Assembly (NCBI GenBank): GCA_014238065.1
Contig: JABABU010000001.1
Location: 1 to 64,000 of the forward strand
DNA from: Actinomycetota bacterium
Lineage (GTDB): Bacteria; Actinomycetota; Acidimicrobiia; Acidimicrobiales; Poriferisodalaceae
Direction of reading: 5' to 3'
DNA: 64,000 nucleotides
Made by a program: the position numbers and the translations under genes. Shown piece after piece: positions 50,641 to 59,544 of this stretch (position 1 is its first letter; every line of letters starts with the position of its first letter). The notes beneath the pieces are model-generated. The model saw nothing but the letters and a program-made list of their open reading frames with translations. It did no database searches and was not told where the DNA came from.

Positions 50641-51350
50641 CAGACGGCCGTGTGGTGCTCGTCACGGGTGGATCACGGGGCATCGGACTCGCAACAGCAC
50701 AAGCCTTCGCCGAACTCGGTGACCGCGTTGCTGTGACGTTCAGGTCCTCACCCCCCGACGACGAACGGCTTCTGTGCGTAGCCTGCGACCAGACAGACAG
50801 CGATCAGGTCGACGCGTGTTTCGACGAGATCACCGAGAAACTGGGTCCGGTCGAAGTCATCGTCGCCAACGCAGGCATCACCAAAGACACCCTTCTGCTG
50901 CGGATGTCCGACGATGACTTCTCCGATGTCGTCGACGCCAATCTCACCGGCTCGTACCGCATGGCGAAGCGAGCGGTGAAGCCGATGTTGCGGGCCAGAG
51001 CGGGGCGAGTCATCTTCGTATCGTCGGTTGTCGGCTCCATGGGTCAAGCCGGCCAGGTGAACTACGCGGCGTCGAAGGCTGGACTCATCGGCATGGCCCG
51101 ATCGATGGCTCGCGAACTCGGCAGTCGATCGATCACCGTGAACGTCGTCGCCCCAGGACCCGTGGCAACCGAGATGCTCGAGAAGCTGAACGAAGATCAG
51201 CTTGCAGCCATCACCGGCAATGTCCCACTCGCCAGAGTGGCAACGCCGGAAGAAATCGCGGCGAGTATCGTGTTCCTCGCCTCAGAAGCCGCCGGGTACG
51301 TCACCGGCGCTGTCCTGCCCGTCGACGGCGGCCTCGGAATGGGCCACTGA
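50637..51350 (+). CDS. fabG: 3-oxoacyl-ACP reductase
   Basis: Short-chain dehydrogenase of 237 residues. The NADP-binding motif is VTGGSRGIGLATA; the NAG motif is VANAGIT; the catalytic Ser and YxxxK are in SSVVGSMGQAGQVNYAASKAG; the C-terminus is VDGGLGMGH. The GTG start overlaps the fabH stop (GTGA). Reduces 3-oxoacyl-ACP in each elongation cycle. Its position inside the fab cluster separates it from the many other SDRs. Confidence 0.94.
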   Translation: MTDGRVVLVTGGSRGIGLATAQAFAELGDRVAVTFRSSPPDDERLLCVACDQTDSDQVDACFDEITEKLGPVEVIVANAGITKDTLLLRMSDDDFSDVVDANLTGSYRMAKRAVKPMLRARAGRVIFVSSVVGSMGQAGQVNYAASKAGLIGMARSMARELGSRSITVNVVAPGPVATEMLEKLNEDQLAAITGNVPLARVATPEEIAASIVFLASEAAGYVTGAVLPVDGGLGMGH

Positions 51351-51472
51351 CGACCAACCGGCAACCGATACGTGTGCCGGCGCGCGATCGGGCAATCGCC
51401 GTCTAGCCTGGCTCGAAGCCGTCATGGCTCCGGGTCTCATGATCCGAAACGAATATTGAGGAGATACCTACC

Positions 51473-51706
51473 GTGAGCGACAACTTCGAGCGATTCACCA
51501 AGTGCGCCATCGAGGTGCTGCAGGTCGATGCCGCCCAGGTGACGATGGAAGCCAGCTTCGCCGACGACCTCGACGCCGACAGCCTCGACCTCGTCGAGTT
51601 CGTCATGGCACTCGAGGAGGAATTCGACATCGCTGTAGACGAGGAAGAACTCGAGGGGGTCGTAGGCGTCAAGGAAGCCCTCGCCCTCGTCGAATCCAAA
51701 CTGTGA
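51473..51706 (+). CDS. acpP: Acyl carrier protein
   Basis: An acidic 77-residue carrier with the phosphopantetheine serine S37 in DADSLDLVEFVMALEEEF. The GTG start follows GAGGAG with normal spacing. The 122-bp gap after fabG may hold its own promoter, useful because ACP is needed in excess. Its stop overlaps the fabF ATG by one base (TGATG), so the two are translationally coupled. Confidence 0.96.
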   Translation: MSDNFERFTKCAIEVLQVDAAQVTMEASFADDLDADSLDLVEFVMALEEEFDIAVDEEELEGVVGVKEALALVESKL

Positions 51707-52881
51707 TGCAAGGACGCCGAGTTGCCGTCACAGGCCTCGGCGTGGTTGCCACCTGCGGCATCGGAATCGAAGCGTTCTGGGACGGCCTGTGCGCCACCTC
51801 CAGGATGGGCGACCGTACGGTCGACGACTTCGATCCTGCCGACTGGTACGACAACCCGAAGGACGCACGTCGAGCCGACCGTTCGACACAAATGGCGATA
51901 GCCGCCGCGACACAGGCCGTCGACCACGCAGGAGGCCTCCATGGCGATCCCGCACGTCAGGGTGTGATCTTCGCGACCGGCGTCGGTGGCCTGAGCACCT
52001 TCGAAAACCAGGTTGGTGTCTTCCTCGAGAGGGGGGCCCGCAGGGTCAGCCCATTCCTGATCCCGATGATGATGCCGAACGCTGCAGGCGCTGCGATCTC
52101 GATGAAGTGGGGCCTTCAAGGGCCGAACGAGACCGTGTGCACAGCATGCGCAGCGGGAACCCATGCCATCGGCAACGCAGCCAGGCTCATCGCCATGGGT
52201 CGCTGCGACACTGTCGTGACCGGGGGCTGCGAGTCGGTCATGACCGGGGTCGGCGTCGCCGGCTTCGGCAACATGACCGCACTGTCGAACAGCGGAATCT
52301 CTCGCCCCTTCGACAAGGATCGCGACGGATTCATGATGACCGAAGGTGCGGGCACACTGGTCCTCGAAGAGTGGGAACACGCTGAGTCGCGTGGCGCCAA
52401 CATCATCGCCGAGATCCTGGGAGCAGGCTCGAACGCCGACGCACACCACATCACGGCGCCCTCTCCCGGTGGAGTCGGCGCTGTGGCATGCATGCAACTA
52501 GCACTTGACGATGCCGGCCTCACCGCTGCCGACATCGTGCACATCAACGCCCATGGCACATCGACGCCACTGAACGATGCCGCAGAAGCTCAGGCAATGT
52601 CGAAACTGTTCGGCGAACCTGGCCCGATCGTCACTTCGATCAAGGGCGTCACCGGGCACGGTCTTGGCGCTGCTGGCGCCCTGGAAGCAGTGTCGCTCGC
52701 CTTGTCGATCGACAAGGCCCTCGTACCGCCGACCGTCAACTTCACCGAACTCGATCCGGAACTGCCCGTGATCGACATCGTCAAGGACGTCCCTCGTGAC
52801 TGGACCCCGGGACCGAGCCTCTCCAACAACTTCGGCTTCGGTGGCCACAACGGCACCATCTGCGTCGGACCTGCTGCTTAG
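51706..52881 (+). CDS. fabF: 3-oxoacyl-ACP synthase II (KAS II)
   Basis: Elongating condensing enzyme of 391 residues. The Cys-His-His triad is C148 (VCTACAAGTHA), His in NAHGTSTPLND near 285, and His in TGHGLGAAGA near 320; the lysine of SIKGVTG is present. The end NNFGFGGHNGTICV is typical. The open frame starts upstream but the ATG at 51706, touching the acpP stop, is the natural start. Confidence 0.96.
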   Translation: MQGRRVAVTGLGVVATCGIGIEAFWDGLCATSRMGDRTVDDFDPADWYDNPKDARRADRSTQMAIAAATQAVDHAGGLHGDPARQGVIFATGVGGLSTFENQVGVFLERGARRVSPFLIPMMMPNAAGAAISMKWGLQGPNETVCTACAAGTHAIGNAARLIAMGRCDTVVTGGCESVMTGVGVAGFGNMTALSNSGISRPFDKDRDGFMMTEGAGTLVLEEWEHAESRGANIIAEILGAGSNADAHHITAPSPGGVGAVACMQLALDDAGLTAADIVHINAHGTSTPLNDAAEAQAMSKLFGEPGPIVTSIKGVTGHGLGAAGALEAVSLALSIDKALVPPTVNFTELDPELPVIDIVKDVPRDWTPGPSLSNNFGFGGHNGTICVGPAA

Positions 52882-52952
52882 CGCTCGGAGTTCGCGACAC
52901 CAGCGGAACATCGTCCTGTTCGACTGACCCTGAACTTCCCCGGAGGGACTGC

Positions 52953-53381
52953 TCAGAGATCGGCGATGACAAACAGCATCTCGGCTTCGCAGGCCAGCTT
53001 TCCATTGACTGACGCTGTTCCCGCTCCCTTGCCTGCGCGCGATCCCATTCGGCCGAGACGACCCTCGAGCGTGAGGGTGTCACCTGGTCCGACCTGACGG
53101 CGGAACCTCGCCTTGTCGATCCCGCCGAACAGCGGGATCTTGCCTGCGAACTTCGCGTCAGCCAGAGCAGCCACACCTGCGGCCTGAGCGAGCGCTTCGA
53201 CCATCAGAACACCTGGAAGTGTCGGTCGATCTGGAAAATGACCGGCGAAGAACCACTCGTCGCCAGTCAGTGTCCACGTCGCGGTGCATGATTCGCCAGG
53301 GACCAGGCCGATGATCTCGTCGACCAGCAGAAACGGGTGGCGGTGCGGGAGGAGATCCTTCGGATCCGGGAAGCCTTCCAT
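52953..53381 (-). CDS. fabZ: 3-hydroxyacyl-ACP dehydratase, FabZ type
   Basis: Hotdog-fold dehydratase. HRHPFLLVDEI near the start, catalytic H48 in GHFPDRPTLPG and E62 in MVEALAQ match FabZ. From the ATG at 53381 (AGGG 9 nt upstream) it has 142 residues. It lies convergent to fabF rather than in the fab operon, but supplies the dehydration step missing from that operon. No enoyl reductase is in the window. Confidence 0.92.
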   Translation of the reverse strand: MEGFPDPKDLLPHRHPFLLVDEIIGLVPGESCTATWTLTGDEWFFAGHFPDRPTLPGVLMVEALAQAAGVAALADAKFAGKIPLFGGIDKARFRRQVGPGDTLTLEGRLGRMGSRAGKGAGTASVNGKLACEAEMLFVIADL

Positions 53382-53421
53382 GGTCGGAAACCCTACCTGC
53401 GCTAGCCGTCGCGGCATGTCC

Positions 53422-53769
53422 TCAACTAGGCGGATCGGACCAACCGAAGCGCTGGTAGGCGACGACAGCCGCTATGTCCTCTTCGGAGAGACTGCGCCCG
53501 AACGCTGGCATCTTCTCGCGTCCGGCCACAACCACATCGAGATGCTCTGCCGGGTTCAGTCGTTCCCACACCTGGCGGACGTTTGGGCCTGCACGGCCGC
53601 CGCCTTCTCTCCCGTGGCATGTGGCGCAGGTACGAAGGTGGATGTCTTTGCCGGCCGCGACGATCGCGGGATCGTAGGTCTCATCCGGTGGCGGCGTGAA
53701 GACGTCGATGCTCCCCGAACAGCTGGCCGTGGCAACAACGACAGCAACGACAATCCACCGCCGACACAT
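53422..53769 (-). CDS. Lipoprotein c-type cytochrome, monoheme
   Basis: From the ATG at 53769: signal with lipobox TASC (C17), heme attachment CATCH (C48, C51, H52), and a probable distal Met in EKMPAFGRSLSEEDIAAVVAY. The shape is a class I cytochrome c of about 90 residues anchored outside the membrane. It could carry electrons to a terminal oxidase; no oxidase gene is nearby. It is separated from fabZ by 40 nt. Confidence 0.88.
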   Translation of the reverse strand: MCRRWIVVAVVVATASCSGSIDVFTPPPDETYDPAIVAAGKDIHLRTCATCHGREGGGRAGPNVRQVWERLNPAEHLDVVVAGREKMPAFGRSLSEEDIAAVVAYQRFGWSDPPS

Positions 53770-53840
53770 CGACCGAATTCCCCTCACGGGCCAGCAAACT
53801 ACCGGCTCCGACCACTCCGCCACACCAGCGGGGTTCTGTC

Positions 53841-54179
53841 TCAGGTGAGACCGACAAGATAGAGGTAGACACCCGCCGCGATCACGTGCGCCGAGATGAT
53901 GAACGGCGCTCCCGTCAGTCGCGGCAAGTAGTCGAGGACCGAGTGGCCGACAGTTCCGCTACGTTTCACAGCTTTCTTCTTGACTGGGGCCGCCGTCAGT
54001 TGGCCTGTACGACTGCCCAGAGGTGCTGACAGCTGCGAAGCCTCTGGCCTCTCAAGGACACGCGGCTCCTCTGCCGACGTACCGATGACCGTCACACCGC
54101 TGGTGATCATCGTCCCGTCGATGTCCTCGACACCAGCAAGATGCTGGATGGACGCGGTCGTGTTTGGTCGCTTGGACAT
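53841..54179 (-). CDS. Small protein with C-terminal membrane helix
   Basis: A 112-residue protein from the ATG at 54179. The first 75 residues are polar and include a Lys-rich KKKAVKRSG; the end contains LTGAPFIISAHVIAAGVYLY, a single hydrophobic helix. No family recognised. It precedes the cytochrome gene in the same direction by 71 nt. Confidence 0.55.
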   Translation of the reverse strand: MSKRPNTTASIQHLAGVEDIDGTMITSGVTVIGTSAEEPRVLERPEASQLSAPLGSRTGQLTAAPVKKKAVKRSGTVGHSVLDYLPRLTGAPFIISAHVIAAGVYLYLVGLT

Positions 54180-54279
54180 TGGCCGAGATTGCTCCTGAGG
54201 CATCGTTATCGGGCCGACGAGTTCAGCACGACGCTTCTCCTATCGGCATCTCAACGCACGATCTGAGCGAGTTCCTTGT

Positions 54280-54645
54280 TCAGAGTCCGAGTATTTCTCT
54301 CGGTGTTCCAACGCCTGTGTACTTGCTCATCGGCTCAACCCACCGCCTGTCACGCCAGCCGTGATCCCGTGCGTGGGCGTGGAAGTGGTCTGGGATCTGA
54401 CGCATGTTCTCATCGATGAAGAAGTGCTCGTCACCGAACCTCACCCCTCCGGCGGTTCGCAACTGCGACAGCATGTGTTCGAGCTGAGCTTCGTTCGGAC
54501 CTGTGCCGTGCGACCGCCAGACGACCATAGGCGTCGAGCAGACCTCGCAGTCGGCGACCCAGCAGACGTCGTCCTCGTGGTACCAGTGCGTATACCTGGC
54601 TGCTTCGCACAGGTCGCAGTCGGGATCGAACGCAGACGACTCCAC
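54280..54645 (-). CDS. Cys-rich protein of unknown function downstream of trpA
   Basis: A 121-residue soluble protein. The first 40 residues hold CDLC, a single Cys (DDVCWVADC) and CEVC, five to six cysteines that could bind zinc. The later part has FGDEHFFIDENMRQIPDHFHAHARDHGW, with several His. It resembles HIT-type proteins loosely in its Cys pairs but no HxHxH triad is certain. It begins 6 nt after the trpA stop, so it is likely cotranscribed with trpBA. Confidence 0.7.
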   Translation of the reverse strand: MESSAFDPDCDLCEAARYTHWYHEDDVCWVADCEVCSTPMVVWRSHGTGPNEAQLEHMLSQLRTAGGVRFGDEHFFIDENMRQIPDHFHAHARDHGWRDRRWVEPMSKYTGVGTPREILGL

Positions 54646-54651
54646 CGAAAT

Positions 54652-55431
54652 TCAGCCTGCGTCAATGGCAGATCTGAACTGTCCGACGAGCTCACCGATG
54701 CCTTCGGCTCCTGCGCCTTCGAGCATGCGGCGCACAATCGCCGTTCCGACCACGACGCCGTCGGCCGCCTGGCACGCCTCATGAGCCTGCTCGGGATTCG
54801 ACACGCCGACACCGATCAGCACCGGCTTGTCGGTTACCTCCTTGCAACGACCGGCGATGACGGTTGCTGCGGAAGAGAGCGATGCTCGCTGACCGGTGAC
54901 GCCGAGTAGTCCAACCGCGTACACGAAGCCTTCGGACGCGTCGCACAGGTCGGACAGGCGGTGGTCTGGGGTGGTCGGAGCTGCGAGCAGAATCGCCTCG
55001 ACTCCTGCCTCGTGCGCGGCCTCGCGCCAGGGCCCTGACTCGACGAACGGAAGGTCGGGAAGAATGCAACCAGCGACACCGGCTCTGGCCAGGCTCGCTG
55101 CGAAGCGAGCGTGCCCGGCCCTGAATGCGAGGTTGTAATACGTCATCACCGCCAGGGGGACACCGGCGTCGAGATTCGCAACCTCGTCGAGGATGCTCTG
55201 TGGTGTCGCTCCAGCTTCGAGTGCCTTTACCGAGGCTTCCTGTATGACGGGTCCGTCCATCACAGGATCGGAGAACGGGACACCGATCTCGATCGCGTCG
55301 GCTCCGGCGTCGGCTGCTGCTCTGATGCAGTCGGCCCAGTCGTCGCCGAGACCGCCGGTGATATAGGGGACGAGGAGCTTGCGTCCGCTGTCTCGACGAG
55401 CGCGAAGTCTGTTCTCGAACGAGCCGATCAT
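54652..55431 (-). CDS. trpA: Tryptophan synthase alpha chain
   Basis: Cleaves indole-3-glycerol phosphate to indole. TIM barrel of 259 residues with the catalytic Glu in [20 protein letters not shown] and the Asp in [11 protein letters not shown], plus the phosphate site [12 protein letters not shown]. Its ATG overlaps the trpB stop by 4 nt, the usual arrangement for channelling partners. Confidence 0.96.
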   Translation of the reverse strand: MIGSFENRLRARRDSGRKLLVPYITGGLGDDWADCIRAAADAGADAIEIGVPFSDPVMDGPVIQEASVKALEAGATPQSILDEVANLDAGVPLAVMTYYNLAFRAGHARFAASLARAGVAGCILPDLPFVESGPWREAAHEAGVEAILLAAPTTPDHRLSDLCDASEGFVYAVGLLGVTGQRASLSSAATVIAGRCKEVTDKPVLIGVGVSNPEQAHEACQAADGVVVGTAIVRRMLEGAGAEGIGELVGQFRSAIDAG

Positions 55432-56579
55432 CGGAGAATGTCCATCATCTGCGCAACGTCCTTGTCGCCCCGACCAGACAGGTTCACCAGCACCGTCTTT
55501 CCCCGCAACCGCTCCTCACGCGCGATCCACGCGATCGCATGGGCCGACTCGAGGGCCGGGATGATTCCTTCGGTTTTGCTCAGCAACTGGAATGCTGCGA
55601 CCACTTCGTCATCGGTGACGTTCTCGTAGGTCGCTCGGCCAGTGGAGTGAAGATACGCGTGTTCGGGACCGATGCCTGGATAGTCGAGTCCGGCCGAGAT
55701 CGACTCGGCTTCCATAACCTGACCGACCTCGTCCTGCATCAGATAGCTCGCCATTCCATGCACGACGCCTGGAATGCCGCGGGCAACGGCTGCACCGCCG
55801 GCCGGCTCGATGCCAACCAGTTCGCTCCTGGTATCGGCAAATCCAGAGAAGATTCCAGCCGCGTTCGATCCGCCGCCGACACAAGCTGCGATGACGTCGG
55901 GGACGTCGCCAAACAACTCCATGCACTGCTGGTAGGCCTCGTTGCCGATGACCCGGTGGAACTCGCGCACCATCCACGGATAGGGGTGGGGGCCCATGAC
56001 CGAGCCGAGGCAGTAGTGCGTGTCCTCAACCGTGGCGACCCAATGTCGCATCGCATCGTTGACCGCGTCCTTCAACGTCTTCGAACCACTCTCGACCGAG
56101 ATGACCTCTGAACCGAGCAGCTTCATCCTGAAGACGTTGAGTTCTTGGCGGCCCACGTCGACAGCGCCCATGTACACGATGCAGTCCATTCCGAGCAGCG
56201 CCGCGGCAGTCGCGGTGGCCACACCGTGCTGTCCCGCACCGGTCTCGGCAACGAGTCGTGTCTTTCCCATCCGTTTCGCGAGCAGAGCTTGCCCGATGAC
56301 GTTGTTGATCTTGTGCGAGCCGGTGTGGTTGAGGTCTTCACGCTTCAGGAGCACGGTGACACCGATCTCCTTCGAAAGCTGTTTGCACTCGGTGACTGGC
56401 GATGGCCGGCCTGCATAGTGCTTCAGCGTGTGGTGGAACTCTTCGAGGAACTCCGGATCGGCCCACGCCTCTCGGAAAGCGGCTTCGAGTTCCTCACAAG
56501 CTGCGACGAGCGACTCGGGAACGTACCGACCCCCGAACTCGCCGAACCGGCCGTCGGGGGTTGGTTCTGTCATCGACAT
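55428..56579 (-). CDS. trpB: Tryptophan synthase beta chain
   Basis: PLP enzyme joining indole and serine. The PLP lysine is in [11 protein letters not shown], phosphate-binding GGGSNAAG follows later, and the start [14 protein letters not shown] is typical of TrpB1. Length 383 is slightly shorter than average. 56 nt separate it from trpF upstream. Confidence 0.97.
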   Translation of the reverse strand: MSMTEPTPDGRFGEFGGRYVPESLVAACEELEAAFREAWADPEFLEEFHHTLKHYAGRPSPVTECKQLSKEIGVTVLLKREDLNHTGSHKINNVIGQALLAKRMGKTRLVAETGAGQHGVATATAAALLGMDCIVYMGAVDVGRQELNVFRMKLLGSEVISVESGSKTLKDAVNDAMRHWVATVEDTHYCLGSVMGPHPYPWMVREFHRVIGNEAYQQCMELFGDVPDVIAACVGGGSNAAGIFSGFADTRSELVGIEPAGGAAVARGIPGVVHGMASYLMQDEVGQVMEAESISAGLDYPGIGPEHAYLHSTGRATYENVTDDEVVAAFQLLSKTEGIIPALESAHAIAWIAREERLRGKTVLVNLSGRGDKDVAQMMDILR

Positions 56580-56635
56580 GGGAAATGAGCTCCTGGAAGG
56601 TTCCGAGTTGTTGCGTTGAGTGATGACCGGCCCTG

Positions 56636-57322
56636 TCAGGGCTCGTCGTGCCAGTCGTAGATTGGATCATCTTCGACGGCACCGACGCCAACATGGTCCT
56701 CAATCGGCTCGATTGCCGCCGCGGCATCTCGCGCCGCCGCGATGAATCGCCTGACTTTCGCGGGGTCTTTCACACCTGGTGATGATTCAACTCCGGTTGA
56801 CACATCTACGCCCCATGGCCGCACCTGCTCGATCGCCGATGCGACGTTGTCAGGCCCAAGTCCGCCCGCGAGCAGGATCTTCGCCCTCGACTTCGTGTCG
56901 AGGAGCTTCCAGTCGAACACGACACCGCTGCCGGGCTCCTTGCCCTCGACGTGGACGACCTCTGCGCCATAGTCGGCCTGCCGGTCGATGTCGGGATCGC
57001 CAGCGACGAAGGCCTTGATGACCATCGGGACACGCTCGGACACCCAGCTGCTCTCCGCCGCCGTCTCGTTGCCGTGAAGCTGCACTGCCTTGAGTCCTGC
57101 GGCGTGCGTGAATTCGACAACCCGTTCCTTGAGTTCATTGCGGAACACGCCAACGGTGAGAACCTCCGGTGGGAGGCGCGCCGCGATGTCACGAGCTCTC
57201 GTCGCCGTGATCTGTCGCTTCGAGGGAGCAAGGAGAAATCCGATCGCGTCAGCACCCATGGCAACAGCCAGCAACGCATCTTCCTCGCTGGTGATCCCAC
57301 AGATCTTGACGAACACCGCCAC
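56636..57322 (-). CDS. trpF: Phosphoribosylanthranilate isomerase
   Basis: TIM-barrel isomerase; catalytic Cys in FVKICGIT and Asp in [17 protein letters not shown], with [10 protein letters not shown] at the phosphate site. At 228 residues it has a C-terminal extension of about 25 residues ([12 protein letters not shown] at the end) beyond the usual 200-205, acidic and unexplained. Upstream gene of trpF-trpB-trpA. Confidence 0.94.
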   Translation of the reverse strand: MAVFVKICGITSEEDALLAVAMGADAIGFLLAPSKRQITATRARDIAARLPPEVLTVGVFRNELKERVVEFTHAAGLKAVQLHGNETAAESSWVSERVPMVIKAFVAGDPDIDRQADYGAEVVHVEGKEPGSGVVFDWKLLDTKSRAKILLAGGLGPDNVASAIEQVRPWGVDVSTGVESSPGVKDPAKVRRFIAAARDAAAAIEPIEDHVGVGAVEDDPIYDWHDEP

Positions 57323-57647
57323 TCCTCGAACGCGCCCCGGCGGACGATCCTTCTCCTACACGGTGATCGTACCGCTCACCGTGCTGCTCCCCCAGCGAGA
57401 TACCCCACCCCGGAGTCCCAGGGCGTTGAACACGCCGCCGAACGGGTCCGCTCTGGCGCCAGAGTCGCTGTCCGCAGTTTGAGAACGCGGCATCGTCCTC
57501 GAAGAACTCCAGCATGTCAGCCGCTATGACATCTTCCCCGACCTGATCGGCGAACTCGAGGACGAGGCCGACAAGTCCTGTACGACAAGCGCGCTGCACC
57601 ACCATTCGGCCAACGTGCGTTGGGGCGACTCTGGCCCTCAGTTGGGG
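57323..57647. other. 325-bp gap between trpF and the acyl-CoA dehydrogenase
   Basis: No gene of clear quality was found. The plus strand has an open stretch of about 60 codons after a TGA near 57480 (LEELQHVSRYDIF...LIGELEDEADKSC), which reads like a fragment of a soluble protein but lacks a start with ribosome site and recognisable family. It may be a gene relic. The trpF promoter should lie in the half nearest 57322. Confidence 0.4.
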
Positions 57648-58775
57648 TCAGCCGCTGGTGGGAGGTTTGGGCTCTCTCGGTAAACCGAGCATGCGTTCAC
57701 CAACCAGGTTTCGTTGGATCTCGCTCGTGCCTCCAGCGACGCGCATCCCTGGGGCATACAGGAATGCCTGGCCCGCCTCACTGTTCAGCATCCCTGCCGG
57801 TCCCCGAACGTCGTTCATGTAGGCGGTGAGTCCGCGGTCGAGTTCGGTGCGGGCCAGTTTCGTCAGCGGGCCGAGGCTCGGATCGCCCCCAGATCGGCTC
57901 AGCAGCCTTCCCACGGCGCCACCAATCGACATGAGGTCGACCGCACCATAGCGGGCCGATTGGCTGATCCCGGCCATATCGGCCACGTCGGTGAGTTGTC
58001 GCTGCAATGCCAAACCTGCGGCACCGACGCTGGCCCGTTCGTCAGCCAGTACCGACATCGCAACCGACCAACCCGCATTGAGCGGGCCCAACAGATCGTC
58101 GTGGGAGATGAATGCATCCTCGAGGAACACCTCGCAGAACTCCCAGTCGCCGGTCATCTGCTTGAGCGGTCGAACGTCGACCGCTTCCTGGTTCATGTCG
58201 AAGAGGAAGAAGGAGATGCCCCTGTGGCTTGGTTCGTCTGGGTCGGTCCTGGCCATGAGAATCGCGTGATCCGACAGCTGTGCTGTCGATGACCACACCT
58301 TCTGTCCGTTGACGAGCCAACCGCCATCAGTGGCAACGGCCCTGGTCTGAAGGCTCGCGAGATCGGAACCCGAGTTCGGCTCGCTGAACAGCTGACACCA
58401 GATGATGTCGGCCGCCAGCGTGTCGCGGAGATACCGCTCCTTCTGCGCGTCCGTACCAAACTTGATGATCGCCGCTCCGGCCAGGATGAATCCCTGAAAG
58501 TTCATGTACGAGGCAACTCCCCTACGGGCGCATTCCTCGGCCCATGCGGCCGCGTGATCGGAGCTCAGACCCCGGCCACCGTGCTCCGCAGGCCAGTGAA
58601 CACCCGCGAACCCGGCCTCGAAGATGCGGCGTTGCCACGCTCGGGTCGGCTCGAAGATCGCCGGCGGCAAGATCGCACCGAACGCCTTGAAGGCGACGCC
58701 ATCAGCGATGGACGCGTCGAGAAATCTTTCTGCATCCGCCCTGAATTCGTCGACCCCGACATCATTGGCCGCCAT
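57648..58775 (-). CDS. Acyl-CoA dehydrogenase
   Basis: FAD enzyme of 375 residues from the ATG at 58775. Recognisable elements: GVHWPAEHGGRGLS, CQLFSEPNSGSDLASL (substrate/FAD site), WLVNGQKVWSS, and the C-terminal MRVAGGTSEIQRNLVGERMLGLPRE. The group resembles those used in steroid or unusual acyl-CoA degradation in actinobacteria; the substrate is unknown. It interrupts the trp genes. Confidence 0.88.
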   Translation of the reverse strand: MAANDVGVDEFRADAERFLDASIADGVAFKAFGAILPPAIFEPTRAWQRRIFEAGFAGVHWPAEHGGRGLSSDHAAAWAEECARRGVASYMNFQGFILAGAAIIKFGTDAQKERYLRDTLAADIIWCQLFSEPNSGSDLASLQTRAVATDGGWLVNGQKVWSSTAQLSDHAILMARTDPDEPSHRGISFFLFDMNQEAVDVRPLKQMTGDWEFCEVFLEDAFISHDDLLGPLNAGWSVAMSVLADERASVGAAGLALQRQLTDVADMAGISQSARYGAVDLMSIGGAVGRLLSRSGGDPSLGPLTKLARTELDRGLTAYMNDVRGPAGMLNSEAGQAFLYAPGMRVAGGTSEIQRNLVGERMLGLPREPKPPTSG

Positions 58776-58879
58776 GGCCAAACCGTATCGCGGAGCCTCA
58801 GAGCGCACTCAACATCGCGCCCTGCCTCCGCGTCGCGTGGACGCACGACCGACGGTGTCATGACGGTTACGATCTCCCT

Positions 58880-59521
58880 GTGATCATCGCGGTCGAAGGC
58901 ATCGACGGAGCAGGCAAGCAGACCCTTGTCGAAGCGCTGACCCGTCACTTCGAAGCAGCAGACGAGATCGTCACCACTGTCGCGTTTCCGAGGTACGGGG
59001 CTGCGCCTTACGGCACAGCGATCGGTGAGGCCCTGAAGGCCGACGCCTCGGTTCTGCGCTCGTCAATCGAAGCGATGTCGGTGATGTATGCCGTCGATCG
59101 ATGGCACTGGTGGAACACCCTGGACGAGGTCTACACGGTCTGTCTCGCCGACCGTTGGAGCGCCAGCAACGCTGCCTACGGTTCCGCGAGGATGCAACTC
59201 GGCAAGCACGAACCGAACAAATTCATCGACTGGATCGCCGACTTCGAGTTCAACACACTCCAGCTTCCCCGACCGGATCTCACGCTTCTCCTGGCCACTC
59301 GCGAACAGGTGGCGGCTTCGGCTCGACAGTCGCGCGCACCCGAGGACGCGTATGAGGCAACGACCGGGCTGCAAGACAGCGCACTGGACACCTACGAGAG
59401 GCTCGCAGACCGCTCGTGGGGCGGCCGTTGGCTAGTGCTCGATGCGATGAATGCACAGGGCGAACGAAGAACGACAGATGACATCGCGGTCGAGGTCTTA
59501 GACGCCATCAGCCAGCCCTGA
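58880..59521 (+). CDS. tmk: Thymidylate kinase, actinobacterial type
   Basis: P-loop kinase, 213 residues: Walker A EGIDGAGKQTLVEAL, the TVAFPRYG segment binding dTMP, and the LADRWSASNAAYGSARM motif (DRY usually, here DRW). The overall pattern matches the mycobacterial Tmk, including the C-terminal WGGRWLVLDA. Converts dTMP to dTDP. GTG start, 104 nt from the divergent acyl-CoA dehydrogenase. Confidence 0.9.
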   Translation: MIIAVEGIDGAGKQTLVEALTRHFEAADEIVTTVAFPRYGAAPYGTAIGEALKADASVLRSSIEAMSVMYAVDRWHWWNTLDEVYTVCLADRWSASNAAYGSARMQLGKHEPNKFIDWIADFEFNTLQLPRPDLTLLLATREQVAASARQSRAPEDAYEATTGLQDSALDTYERLADRSWGGRWLVLDAMNAQGERRTTDDIAVEVLDAISQP

Positions 59522-59544
59522 CCATCAGACCTAGAAAGGTATGC

